From: Chersky-840 sp036511675
GTDB lineage: Bacteria > Actinomycetota > Acidimicrobiia > Acidimicrobiales > UBA8190
Direction: 5' to 3'
Assembly (NCBI GenBank): GCA_036511675.1
Contig: DATCBU010000062.1
Location: forward strand, 1-57,437
DNA length: 57,437 nt
Shown here: in pieces, positions 33,641-40,566 of the stretch
How the letters are laid out: each line of letters begins with the position of its first letter
Numbering within the stretch: the stretch's first letter is position 1
Made by a program: the position numbers and the translations under genes
Notes under the pieces: model-generated
What the model was told of the DNA's origin: nothing
Database searches by the model: none
What the model saw: only the letters and a program-made list of their open reading frames with translations

Positions 33641-33861
33641 TCTGCCCCCCTCAGTGTCCCCAATGCCCAGGGGATGCAGTCCCTCTGGGCTCTTCCAGCT
33701 TGCCATGTGCACCTATTCGTGGTCGATCCCACTATCGACCCTTTCGACGAGCTGGCGAGCTTGGCCGCTCCAACGGCAGCACGGCAAAGGCCGCCAGATA
33801 GGAGCCAGTCATGACACTGTGATGCACTCTCGACCGGTCGGGATCACCTGCGGGCTCAACC

Positions 33862-33966
33862 GGGCGGCCGCCCGTGGAAGGGAAAAAGTGTGTTTAACGA
33901 CACTTCGCCCTCCCGAATGCGCCGGGCTTATAGGGGTCCACACCGATCCATGACGTGTCCGGTATC
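33862..33966 (+). repeat. Internal cassette junction C (complete composite site)
   Basis: The right end of cassette 2 (33862-33909) has the same GGGCGGCCGCCC palindrome (33862-33873), GGAAGGGAAAAA, and the symmetrical AGTGT-8-ACACT element (33887-33904). The left end of cassette 3 (33910-33966) has the CCCG-7-CGGG stem-loop and ends with CCGGTATC at 33959-33966. The core TTCG-CCCTCC-CGAA lies at 33904-33917. Relative to the other two left ends, about 12 bases (the CAAATTG block) are missing. The rest of the 398-base gene-free stretch 33641-34038 holds the upstream region of the solute-binding protein and the downstream edge of the small membrane gene. Confidence 0.85.
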
Positions 33967-34038
33967 CCGATTATCGGGGCCCCCAGCTCCGTCACCAGTC
34001 GGGCCTGACGCCAGTCGGGATCAGGCACATCCCGAGGG

Positions 34039-34248
34039 TCAGCCGAAGTGACCCCAGTGCGTGGCGACGATGAGAAGCACGCCGGCGAGGGCGAGCGCAA
34101 TGCCTGCGACGATCGTTCTCGCCGTAGGCATCTTGAAGGCTGGGATTTGAGCGGCGACGAGCCAGACACCGGCGAACAGGATCAACAAGAAGCCGACTTC
34201 GGCGAGGGTTACGCCAGTTTGATGGCTGAGAGCAAACATGGGACCCAT
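34039..34248 (-). CDS. Small two-helix membrane protein (cassette 3)
   Basis: A 69-residue protein beginning MGPMFALSHQTGVTLAEVGF with two hydrophobic helices (FLLILFAGVWLVAAQ and TIVAGIALALAGVLLIVATH) separated by a short positive loop (FKMPTART). ATG 34248 is preferred; ATG 34272 (MPRVDVITMGP) and 34239 are alternatives. Its ribosome site is weak. I do not recognise a family. The clean helix-loop-helix pattern, and the fact that it stays inside one cassette, support a real gene. It is divergent from the SnoaL-like gene. Confidence 0.6.
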   Translation of the reverse strand: MGPMFALSHQTGVTLAEVGFLLILFAGVWLVAAQIPAFKMPTARTIVAGIALALAGVLLIVATHWGHFG

Positions 34249-34559
34249 GGTAATGACGTCGACCCTGGGCATTGCCGGGTGCGGTCGGATGTCTGAACGG
34301 TCCGGGCAATGTCGTCCAGAATCGCTTCTGCCCGTCGTTACCGGATGGTCGGCCGCTGACCCAGGTAGCGCATCACGGCACTTACACTACGAGGCGTCAG
34401 AACCCCCGCCGTGCCGTCCTATTGCGGTGCTCGACTACCTCGGCGGATCACCCAAGCGACTCGATGTGGAATTCGTGCCATCCCCGTCTGGCGGACAGAT
34501 GCACTCCTGGCAGAAGAGGAAGTCCACACCGCCGCCATGTGGAGCGAACAGGAGAGCAC
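34249..34559. other. Divergent intergenic region of cassette 3
   Basis: About 310 bases between two divergent cassette genes. A TACACT -10-like hexamer occurs at 34383-34388 on the plus strand without a convincing -35. Open frames crossing it (from 34272 and 34238) lack ribosome sites and family resemblance. It is presumably the promoter region for one or both cassette genes. Nothing else was recognised. Confidence 0.4.
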
Positions 34560-35006
34560 GTGACCAAGTACACCGAGGACAGCTCCAATTTTGGAGCGGA
34601 TGGACCCTTCTTCCACCTCATTCGAGAAGGGCTCAAGGGTCTCGCCGATGGCGAGGACTACTTCGACTTGTTGGCTGATGACGTTGTATTCGAGTACGTC
34701 ATCTCCGTGCCCGGCTATCCCAAACGGGTTGAGGGGCGACAGAACATCATCGACCTGTACAGCGACTACGACGTCTTTATGACCGTGCCTAGCGCCGACA
34801 ATCTCCGTGTTTATCGAGATCCCGCAGCATCGGTCGTGGTCCTTGAGTATGAGGTGCACGGCGAATCTGTGCATACGGGCCGTCCGTACAACAATCGCTT
34901 CGTCTCTATCGTCACGATCAAGAACGGCAAAGTGACATGGTGGCGGGACTACCTTGACCCGATAGCAGTGTTCGATGCCGCAGGTTGGCCCAACAGTCTC
35001 GACTAG
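34560..35006 (+). CDS. SnoaL/NTF2-fold protein (cassette 3)
   Basis: A 148-residue protein of the SnoaL-like/ketosteroid-isomerase-like fold: LIREGLKGLADGEDYFDLLA, DDVVFEYVISVPGYPKRVEG, VLEYEVHGESVHTGRPYNNR and VTIKNGKVTWWRDYLDPIAV. It starts with GTG 34560 after an AGGAG ribosome site six bases upstream. The fold serves many roles (isomerase, cyclase, dehydratase, binding protein), so no reaction can be named. The composition is distinctly lower in GC than neighbouring host genes, and a rho-independent terminator with a T-run follows directly, itself unusual for this genome. Both point to acquisition from another source. Confidence 0.82.
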   Translation: MTKYTEDSSNFGADGPFFHLIREGLKGLADGEDYFDLLADDVVFEYVISVPGYPKRVEGRQNIIDLYSDYDVFMTVPSADNLRVYRDPAASVVVLEYEVHGESVHTGRPYNNRFVSIVTIKNGKVTWWRDYLDPIAVFDAAGWPNSLD

Positions 35007-35017
35007 GCGGGTCTTTC

Positions 35018-35041
35018 GACCCTCTGATCAAGGGTTTTTTT
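35018..35041 (+). terminator. Rho-independent terminator after SnoaL-like gene
   Basis: ACCCT (35019-35023) pairs with AGGGT (35031-35035) around CTGATCA, followed by a run of seven T (35035-35041). It starts about 12 bases after the stop codon. It is the only hairpin with a true T-run that I see in the window. Confidence 0.75.
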
Positions 35042-35117
35042 GTGCGGGTACAGGACCCCCCGACGGGGCCAGCGTTAGCGCCACAGGAGTGACCGGTATC
35101 ACCCTGATTCGGGCGAC

Positions 35118-35160
35118 GGGCAGCCGGCTACGGGAAGAGTGTGCATAACGACACTTGGCC
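35118..35160 (+). repeat. Right attachment junction: cassette right end joined to comM
   Basis: The conserved right end is present in degraded form: GGGCAGCCGGC (35118-35128) instead of the perfect palindrome, then CGGGAAGAGTGTGCATAACG and ACACTTGGCC, retaining the AGTGT ... ACACT symmetry (35138-35155). At 35161 the sequence becomes comM (CTTCCCATCGCCATCGGG). It would be an attR-type hybrid. A CCGGTATC copy also occurs at 35093-35100, mirroring the subterminal motif of the left ends. Confidence 0.8.
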
Positions 35161-36432
35161 CTTCCCATCGCCATCGGGCTCCTCGTCGCCGCTGAGGTGC
35201 TGCCCGCGGCCTGCGTGGCGCGCACCGGGTTCGTGGGTGAGCTCGGGCTCGATGGCTCGGTCCGCCCCGTTCCCGGCGTCGCCTCGCTGGTGGCCGCGAT
35301 CGATGCCGACCGGATCGTCGTGCCGGCGGCCGCTTCGGCCGAGGCGGCGTTGGTGGCGGGTGGGCGCGTGCGTCCCGCGTCCACGGTGGCCGAGGTCGTC
35401 GCCGCCCTGCGGGGCCGGGCCCCGTGGGCCAAGGTGGCGTCGCTGGCGGCACCGCGGTCGGCCGTGAGAGAGCCCGATCTCCTTGACGTTCGGGGTCAAA
35501 TCGTGGCGCGCCGGGCTCTGGAGATCGCCGCTGCGGGTGGACATCACCTGTTGTTGGTGGGGGCACCGGGCTCGGGCAAGACGATGCTGGCCACCCGGCT
35601 CCGGGGCATCCTTCCCGACCTCACCCCCGACGAGTCGCTCGAGGTGCTCCGGATCCACTCGGCCGCCGGCGCGGCGGCGATCGGCGCGCTGGACGCGCGC
35701 CGTCCGCCGTTTAGCGCTCCGCACCACGGCGCCACCGAGGTGGCCGTCGTCGGAGGCGGGACATCGTGGTTGCGTCCCGGCGAGATCTCCTTGGCCCATG
35801 CCGGAGTCCTCTTTCTCGACGAGCTCGGGGAATTCCCGGCCCCGGTCCTCGATGCGCTGCGCCAGCCGCTCGAGGAGCATGTCATCCGGGTCCGTCGGGC
35901 CCGCGCCGCCATCGACCTCCCGGCCCGCTTCCTCCTCGTGGGCGCCATGAATCCGTGTCCGTGCGGCGAAGGCAGCCTGCCCGGCACCTGCCGCTGCACC
36001 GACGTGATGCGTCGTCGGTACCTCCGCCGGCTCTCAGCGCCACTGCTCGACCGTTTCGATCTGTCCATCGCGCTGGGTCGTCCCGACGTGGAAGACCTCC
36101 TCGGCGGCCCGCCCGGCGACTCCTCGGCAGTGGTGGGAGCCCGGGTCCGACGAGCCCGGGCCCTCGCCCAGGACAGGGGTGTGCGGTGCAACTCGGAGCT
36201 CCGCTTCGACGCCGTCGACGGCCCCTCGACCCTGTCCCCCGACGCCGCCGCCCTGCTCGAGCGGAGGCTGCGATCCGGCACTCTTTCGGCCCGGGGATTG
36301 CACCGGGTGCGCCGAGTGGCCCAGACCATCGCCGATCTCGACGGTGTGGCGGGAGTGGGGGAGCGCCAGGTGGCCGAAGCGCTCCAGCTCAGGGCGGCGC
36401 GTTCGGCCCTCGTCCCGGGGGTCGACCAGTGA
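35155..36432 (+). pseudogene. comM: comM (yifB) 3' fragment with intact AAA+ domain
   Basis: The remaining ~424 codons of comM. True comM sequence begins at 35161 (LPIAIGLLVAAEVLP). Features are the rest of the N-terminal ChlI domain, Walker A VGAPGSGKTMLATRLRG, Walker B LFLDELGEFPAPVLDAL, the cysteine segment NPCPCGEGSLPGTCRCTDVM and the C-terminal Mg_chelatase_C region. The inserted right end supplies an in-frame TTG at 35155 that could restart translation, giving MALPIAIGLL. The frame is undamaged to the stop, which overlaps dprA (GTGA). Joined to the first fragment it would give ~505 residues, the normal family length, so the insertion is recent or the fragment is still used. Confidence 0.9.
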
Positions 36433-37568
36433 CCGACTCCCCACCCTTCCCCGACGACAAAGCCCTCACCGACGAGCAGCGCTACGGCGCCGGCCTCGCC
36501 GCCCTGGGTGCGGCTCCGGGCACGCTCCGGAAATTCCTCGACGGCTACCAGCCGGCCCAGGCGTGGCAGGCCATCGCGCGGGGACGGCACCGCGCCGACC
36601 CCGATTGTCGCTATCGCCGCAAGGCCGTGCCCGCCACGCTCGACACCGTCGTCGCGGGCGTGCTGCATTCGGGTGTGTCCATCCACGTGCTGGGGGGACC
36701 CGACTATCCCAGCGCCCTGGCCCAGGACCGCCAGGTTCCGGCGGTGCTGTTCTCGACGGGCGACGTCGCCGCGCTGGAGGGCTTGCCCCGGGCGGCGGTG
36801 GTGGGCACCCGGGCCGCCACGGTATACGGGCTCGGGGTGGCGTCGGAGCTCGGGCGCGGCCTGGCCCGTGCCGGCGTGGTGGTGGTGTCGGGCATGACGC
36901 CCGGCATCGACGCCGCCGCGCATGCCGGCGCTTTGGGCGCCGACGCCGGGGCCCCGACCGTCGGAGTCCTGGGCACGGCGCACGATGCCGTGGCAACAGG
37001 CTCGCAGGTGGCGTTGCGCGCCGCGCTCGGTGCCCGGGGCGCAGTGCTGTCGGAGATCCCTCCCGCAGTCCACAGCGCGCCGTGGTGGTTCGCGGCGCGC
37101 AACCGGGTCATGGCGGCCCTGGCGCATGTCGTGGTGGTGGTGGAGTGCCATCACCGGGGTGGATCCCTCCACACCGTGTCCGCCGCCCTGGCCCGGGGGG
37201 CGACGGTGGCCGCCGTCCCAGGCTCGGTGCGAAGCCCGGCCTCGGCCGGCACCAACCGCCTCCTCGTCGAAGGGGCCGTGCCGGTGCGCGACGTGGACGA
37301 CGTCCTGACCGCCGTCGAGCTGGCCGTGGTCGGCCGCCCCGACATCAGACCGCCGGGCCCACCCCCGGCCCCTGGGCGCTGCACCGTGGGGTCGTCCCCA
37401 CCCGGCCCGTTGGCCCCCTGGCACCGTCGGGTCCAGCGGGCTCTCGGCCAGGACCCGGCCACGCTCGAGGCCGTCGTGCGCCGCAGTGGGCTCGCCCTGG
37501 GTGACGTCTCGGTGGCGCTCGAGGCACTGGCCGAGGCCGGCCTGGCCGAATGCGAGCACGGATGGTGA
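36429..37568 (+). CDS. dprA: DNA-processing protein DprA
   Basis: Loads RecA on incoming single-stranded DNA in competent bacteria. The 379-residue protein has a Rossmann-fold core: HVLGGPDYPSAL, AAVVGTRAATVYG, VVVSGMTPGIDAAAHAGAL (commonly SGLARGID), FAARNRVMAALAHVVVVVE and HHRGGSLHTVSAALARG. A C-terminal winged-helix-like domain follows (LEAVVRRSGLALGDVSVALEALAEAGLAE). Several consensus residues are changed, so the branch is divergent. It starts with GTG, coupled to comM by a GTGA overlap; its expression therefore depends on transcription reading through or from within the split comM. Confidence 0.92.
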   Translation: MTDSPPFPDDKALTDEQRYGAGLAALGAAPGTLRKFLDGYQPAQAWQAIARGRHRADPDCRYRRKAVPATLDTVVAGVLHSGVSIHVLGGPDYPSALAQDRQVPAVLFSTGDVAALEGLPRAAVVGTRAATVYGLGVASELGRGLARAGVVVVSGMTPGIDAAAHAGALGADAGAPTVGVLGTAHDAVATGSQVALRAALGARGAVLSEIPPAVHSAPWWFAARNRVMAALAHVVVVVECHHRGGSLHTVSAALARGATVAAVPGSVRSPASAGTNRLLVEGAVPVRDVDDVLTAVELAVVGRPDIRPPGPPPAPGRCTVGSSPPGPLAPWHRRVQRALGQDPATLEAVVRRSGLALGDVSVALEALAEAGLAECEHGW

Positions 37569-37657
37569 TCCCATCCCCGGGCAAACCCTCAAGGACACCT
37601 GGCGCTCCGTCGATACGAATAGCCGCGAACTGGCTGCTCATAGCACTGGGGGGATGA

Positions 37658-40084
37658 ATGTCAGCTGGGGAAACGGCCGGACCCGAGGTGGGAGTCGCCT
37701 CGACCTGGGGCGGCCCGCCGACTGGTATGGCGGCGGAACAGCCGCCGTCGAAGCGCGCCCGGTTGAACCCCTACATCCTCGGCTACGCCATGGGCCCCGC
37801 CGCCCTGGCCACGTTGTTGTTCCTGCGCCACTTCGGAGTGGTGGCGCACGTCCCGGTGTGGCTGTGGCTGGCGGTCTTCGCCGCCATCCCGGCCGGGAGC
37901 ATCGCCCTGGAGACCCTGTGCCGGCGCCGGCCCACCACGCTGTGGCTCAACGCCCGGGTGGCATGGCATGCCGCTGCGGTCACCGCCGTCATCTACCTGA
38001 GCGGGTGGGGGCCGGTCCTCACCGCCGCCTTCGCCTTCGTGGCGCTCGAGAACGTGTCGCACGACGGCTCGCACACCTGGCGGCGCACGGCGTTGTGGAG
38101 CTTTCTCGGCATCGCCGTGGGCCAGGTGGCCATCTGGCAACACTGGGCACCGTCGTTCTTGTCGGTGGGCAAGAGCGAGGCCCTCGGCCTTATGGGCGCG
38201 TTCGTGCTCCTGTTCGTCATCCGCATGGCGGGAGCGACCATCGAGCAGAAAGAGGACGCCGAGGCGTCGATGCGCGTGAGCGAAGAGCGTTTCCGCTCGC
38301 TCGTGCAGAACTCCACCGACACCACGTTCGTGATGGGTGCCGAGGGTCGGATCCTCTACGCCAGCCCGGCGACGGTCTCGCTGTTCGGCCGGGACCCCGA
38401 GGGTGTCGTGGGCCTGCGGGCCACCGAGCTCGTGCATCCCGAGGACCGGGCCCGTGTCGAGGTCCAGCTCGCTGCCCTGGTGAACACCGTCAAGGTCACC
38501 GAGCCCATCCAATTCCGCGTCGAGCATTCCGACGGCACCTACCGATACGCCGAGGCGGTGGTGAGCAACCTGCGGGACAACCCGTCGGTGGCCGGATACG
38601 TGGGCAACCTGCGTGACATCACCGAGCGCAAGGAGGCCGAGTCCCAACTCCTGCACGTGGCACTGCACGACCCCTTGACTGGGCTCCCCAACCGCACCTT
38701 GATCCTCGATCGGGCCGACCAGATGCTGGTGCGCTCCCGTCGGGAGTACCGCCCGGTGGCCGCGTTGTTCGTCGACCTCGACAACTTCAAGGACATCAAC
38801 GACTCGCTGGGTCACGACGCCGGCGACAAGGTGCTCCAGGCCGTGGCGCACCGCTTCGTCGGCATCCTGCGCGAGAGCGACACCGTGGGGAGGCTCGGAG
38901 GCGACGAGTTCGTCGTCCTGGCCGAAGGGGCGTCGTTGGGTGCGGGTCCGGAGATGGTGGCCGAACGCCTCCACGACACGCTGCGCGAGCCGTTTGTGAT
39001 CGAGGGCTACGCCTCGGTCTCGCTGACGGTGACCGCCAGCATCGGCATCGCCGGCGGGCAGCGCAACTCGGCCTCGGAACTGCTGCGCGACGCCGACATC
39101 GCGCTGTACCGGGCCAAGGCACTGGGCAAGAACCGATCGGCGCTGTTCCAGCCCGAGATGCAGACGGCCGTGCTCGACCGCATCGAGCTCGACGCCGATC
39201 TCCGTTCCGCCTTGGCCGAAGAGCAGTTCTTCCTCCTCTACCAGCCCGTGTTCGACCTGGACCACGTGAGCGTGTCGGGGGTCGAGGCGCTCGTGCGGTG
39301 GCGGCATCCGGTGCGCGGCGTCGTCCCTCCCGATCAGTTCATCCCCATGCTCGAGGACTCCGGTCTCATCGTGGACGTCGGGCGTTGGGTCCTGTTCGAG
39401 GCGTGTCGCCAGGCCGCCCAGTGGCACCGGCGCGGCTACCGACTGTCGATGTCGGTCAACGTGTCCATGCGCCAGCTGGAGATCCACGCCTTCGTCGACC
39501 ACGTCAAAGAGGCGTTGGCCGTCACGGGTCTCGACCCCACGACGCTGGTCATCGAGATCACCGAGAGCACGTTGATGCGCGACGCCGACGCCACGGTCCG
39601 GCGGCTGCGAGAGATCAAGGACCTCGGTGTGCGCGTCGCCATCGACGACTTCGGTACGGGCTACTCGTCACTGGCCTATCTCCGCCAGTTCCCCGTCGAC
39701 GCCTTGAAGATCGACCGTTCCTTCATCGCGGCGATGGCAGACTCTCCGGAATCCGGCGCCCTCATCCACACGCTGGTGGAGCTGGGCCGGACCCTCGGGC
39801 TCGAGACCCTGGCCGAAGGGATCGAGGACAACGATCAGCTAGCCAAGCTCCAGGCCGAGCACTGCGACCGGGGACAGGGATTCCTCTTCTCCAAGCCCAT
39901 CGAGCCCGAGGCCATCGAGGCCTTCATCTTGGAAACGGCGGAGTCGAGCCGGGCGGCCGCCGTTGCCGGGTCGACACCGGGCGCAGGCTCGACACCGGGC
40001 GCCGAGCTCACCACCGAGTCGCCGGGGCCCGGCGACGTCACCGAGCCGCCGGTCCTGGCCTCAGGAATCGGGTCTGCATCCTGA
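37658..40084 (+). CDS. Membrane-bound PAS-GGDEF-EAL cyclic-di-GMP protein
   Basis: An 808-residue signalling protein. The N terminus has about five to six membrane helices (residues 40-195), then a PAS sensor domain (about 205-325: FRSLVQNSTDTTFVMGAEGR), a GGDEF diguanylate cyclase domain with DPLTGLPNRTLI and an intact RLGGDEFVVL, and an EAL phosphodiesterase domain with EALVRWRHP, ITESTLM, DDFGTGYSSLAYLR and KIDRSFI. Both catalytic motifs appear complete, so it could make or break cyclic-di-GMP. A disordered repeat-like tail (GSTPGAGSTPGA) ends the protein. It starts with ATG 37658 after a GGGGGG ribosome site. Confidence 0.94.
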   Translation: MSAGETAGPEVGVASTWGGPPTGMAAEQPPSKRARLNPYILGYAMGPAALATLLFLRHFGVVAHVPVWLWLAVFAAIPAGSIALETLCRRRPTTLWLNARVAWHAAAVTAVIYLSGWGPVLTAAFAFVALENVSHDGSHTWRRTALWSFLGIAVGQVAIWQHWAPSFLSVGKSEALGLMGAFVLLFVIRMAGATIEQKEDAEASMRVSEERFRSLVQNSTDTTFVMGAEGRILYASPATVSLFGRDPEGVVGLRATELVHPEDRARVEVQLAALVNTVKVTEPIQFRVEHSDGTYRYAEAVVSNLRDNPSVAGYVGNLRDITERKEAESQLLHVALHDPLTGLPNRTLILDRADQMLVRSRREYRPVAALFVDLDNFKDINDSLGHDAGDKVLQAVAHRFVGILRESDTVGRLGGDEFVVLAEGASLGAGPEMVAERLHDTLREPFVIEGYASVSLTVTASIGIAGGQRNSASELLRDADIALYRAKALGKNRSALFQPEMQTAVLDRIELDADLRSALAEEQFFLLYQPVFDLDHVSVSGVEALVRWRHPVRGVVPPDQFIPMLEDSGLIVDVGRWVLFEACRQAAQWHRRGYRLSMSVNVSMRQLEIHAFVDHVKEALAVTGLDPTTLVIEITESTLMRDADATVRRLREIKDLGVRVAIDDFGTGYSSLAYLRQFPVDALKIDRSFIAAMADSPESGALIHTLVELGRTLGLETLAEGIEDNDQLAKLQAEHCDRGQGFLFSKPIEPEAIEAFILETAESSRAAAVAGSTPGAGSTPGAELTTESPGPGDVTEPPVLASGIGSAS

Positions 40085-40173
40085 GCCAGCGTCCCCCCAG
40101 CGACTCGTCCGCCCGGCCGCACCCGTAGTGTCGTCCCCGGACACCGATCTCCGACGGGTGGTGGAGGTTTTTC

Positions 40174-40566
40174 TTGCACTGGGTGGTCGACGGCATGAAC
40201 CTCATCGGCTCGCGCCCCGACGGGTGGTGGCGTGACCGGGCCGGAGCCCGACGTCGACTCGTGGACGAGCTCGCCACCCTGGTCCGGCCCGGCACCGAGG
40301 TGACCGTGGTCTTCGATGGGCGTCCCGGCCCCGACGAGATCGACCTCGCCGCAGTCGCCGGTGTCGTGGCCTGCTTCGCCCCGGGAGGCCCCGACGCCGC
40401 CGACCACGCCATCGTGGCCCTGCTGCCCTCGCTCACCGGTGGCGCCGAGGTCACCGTGGTCACCTCCGACGCGGCGCTGGCCGACTCGGTGCACAGGGCG
40501 GGGGTGGCGGTACTCGGGGTCAAAGCCTTCGGAGCCAAGCTCTCGAAGGCCGAGGGCGGGAGTTAG
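40174..40566 (+). CDS. YacP-like NYN-domain protein
   Basis: A 130-residue protein of the NYN/PIN-like (YacP/Rae1-related) family, predicted RNase. It begins MHWVVDGMNLIGSRPDGWW, with the first acidic metal residue in VDGMNL, then VTVVFDGRPGPDEIDL, DAADHAIVALLP and VTVVTSDAALADSVHRAGV, giving the four-acid active-site pattern. The target is unknown; ribosome-associated mRNA cleavage is known for the bacillary relative. It starts with TTG 40174 after GGAGG. Its stop overlaps the convergent alanine dehydrogenase stop by three bases. Confidence 0.85.
   Translation: MHWVVDGMNLIGSRPDGWWRDRAGARRRLVDELATLVRPGTEVTVVFDGRPGPDEIDLAAVAGVVACFAPGGPDAADHAIVALLPSLTGGAEVTVVTSDAALADSVHRAGVAVLGVKAFGAKLSKAEGGS

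Larger units (their letters stand above)
30070..35160. mobile_element. Three-cassette site-specific element inserted in comM
   Basis: 5,091 bp split into three cassettes by two internal junctions with near-identical sequence: 30070-32133 (patatin, TetR), 32134-33909 (lipoprotein solute-binding protein) and 33910-35160 (small membrane protein, SnoaL-like protein). Every cassette begins with the same ~60-70-base left end and finishes with the same ~45-base right end. The outer junctions join half of this site to each half of comM. There is no terminal inverted repeat, target duplication, transposase or integrase. The layout matches sequential site-specific insertion of circular cassettes by a recombinase supplied in trans. 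Passengers lie on both strands and hold their own regulatory sequence. Parts are clearly less GC-rich than the host (53% in the first 60 bases of the SnoaL-like gene against 77% in a 60-base comM sample, counted by hand). Confidence 0.85.

Noticed and set aside
33887..33904. Integron attC site, because GTTTAAC fits the RYYYAAC box
   Set aside because: The crossover deduced from the comM joins is in the CCCTCC core, not at a G/TTRRRY box, and no paired R' box or intI gene is present. The match is probably part of another recombinase site.
34272..34559. N-terminal extension of the SnoaL-like protein to 34272
   Set aside because: The extension is arginine/proline-rich, covers the divergent promoter region, and the AGGAG site fixes the start at GTG 34560.
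30070..35160. Conventional DDE transposon or insertion sequence
   Set aside because: The two ends are not inverted repeats of each other, there is no duplication of comM bases, and no transposase is encoded.
30070..35160. Intein or group II intron within comM
   Set aside because: The insertion has an immediate stop, genes on both strands and repeated internal junctions; no splicing motifs or reverse transcriptase are present.
37661..39502. Long antisense frame (613 codons) opposite the GGDEF/EAL gene
   Set aside because: Histidine/glycine/arginine-rich composition and no family motifs; a typical shadow of a high-GC gene with complete domains on the other strand.
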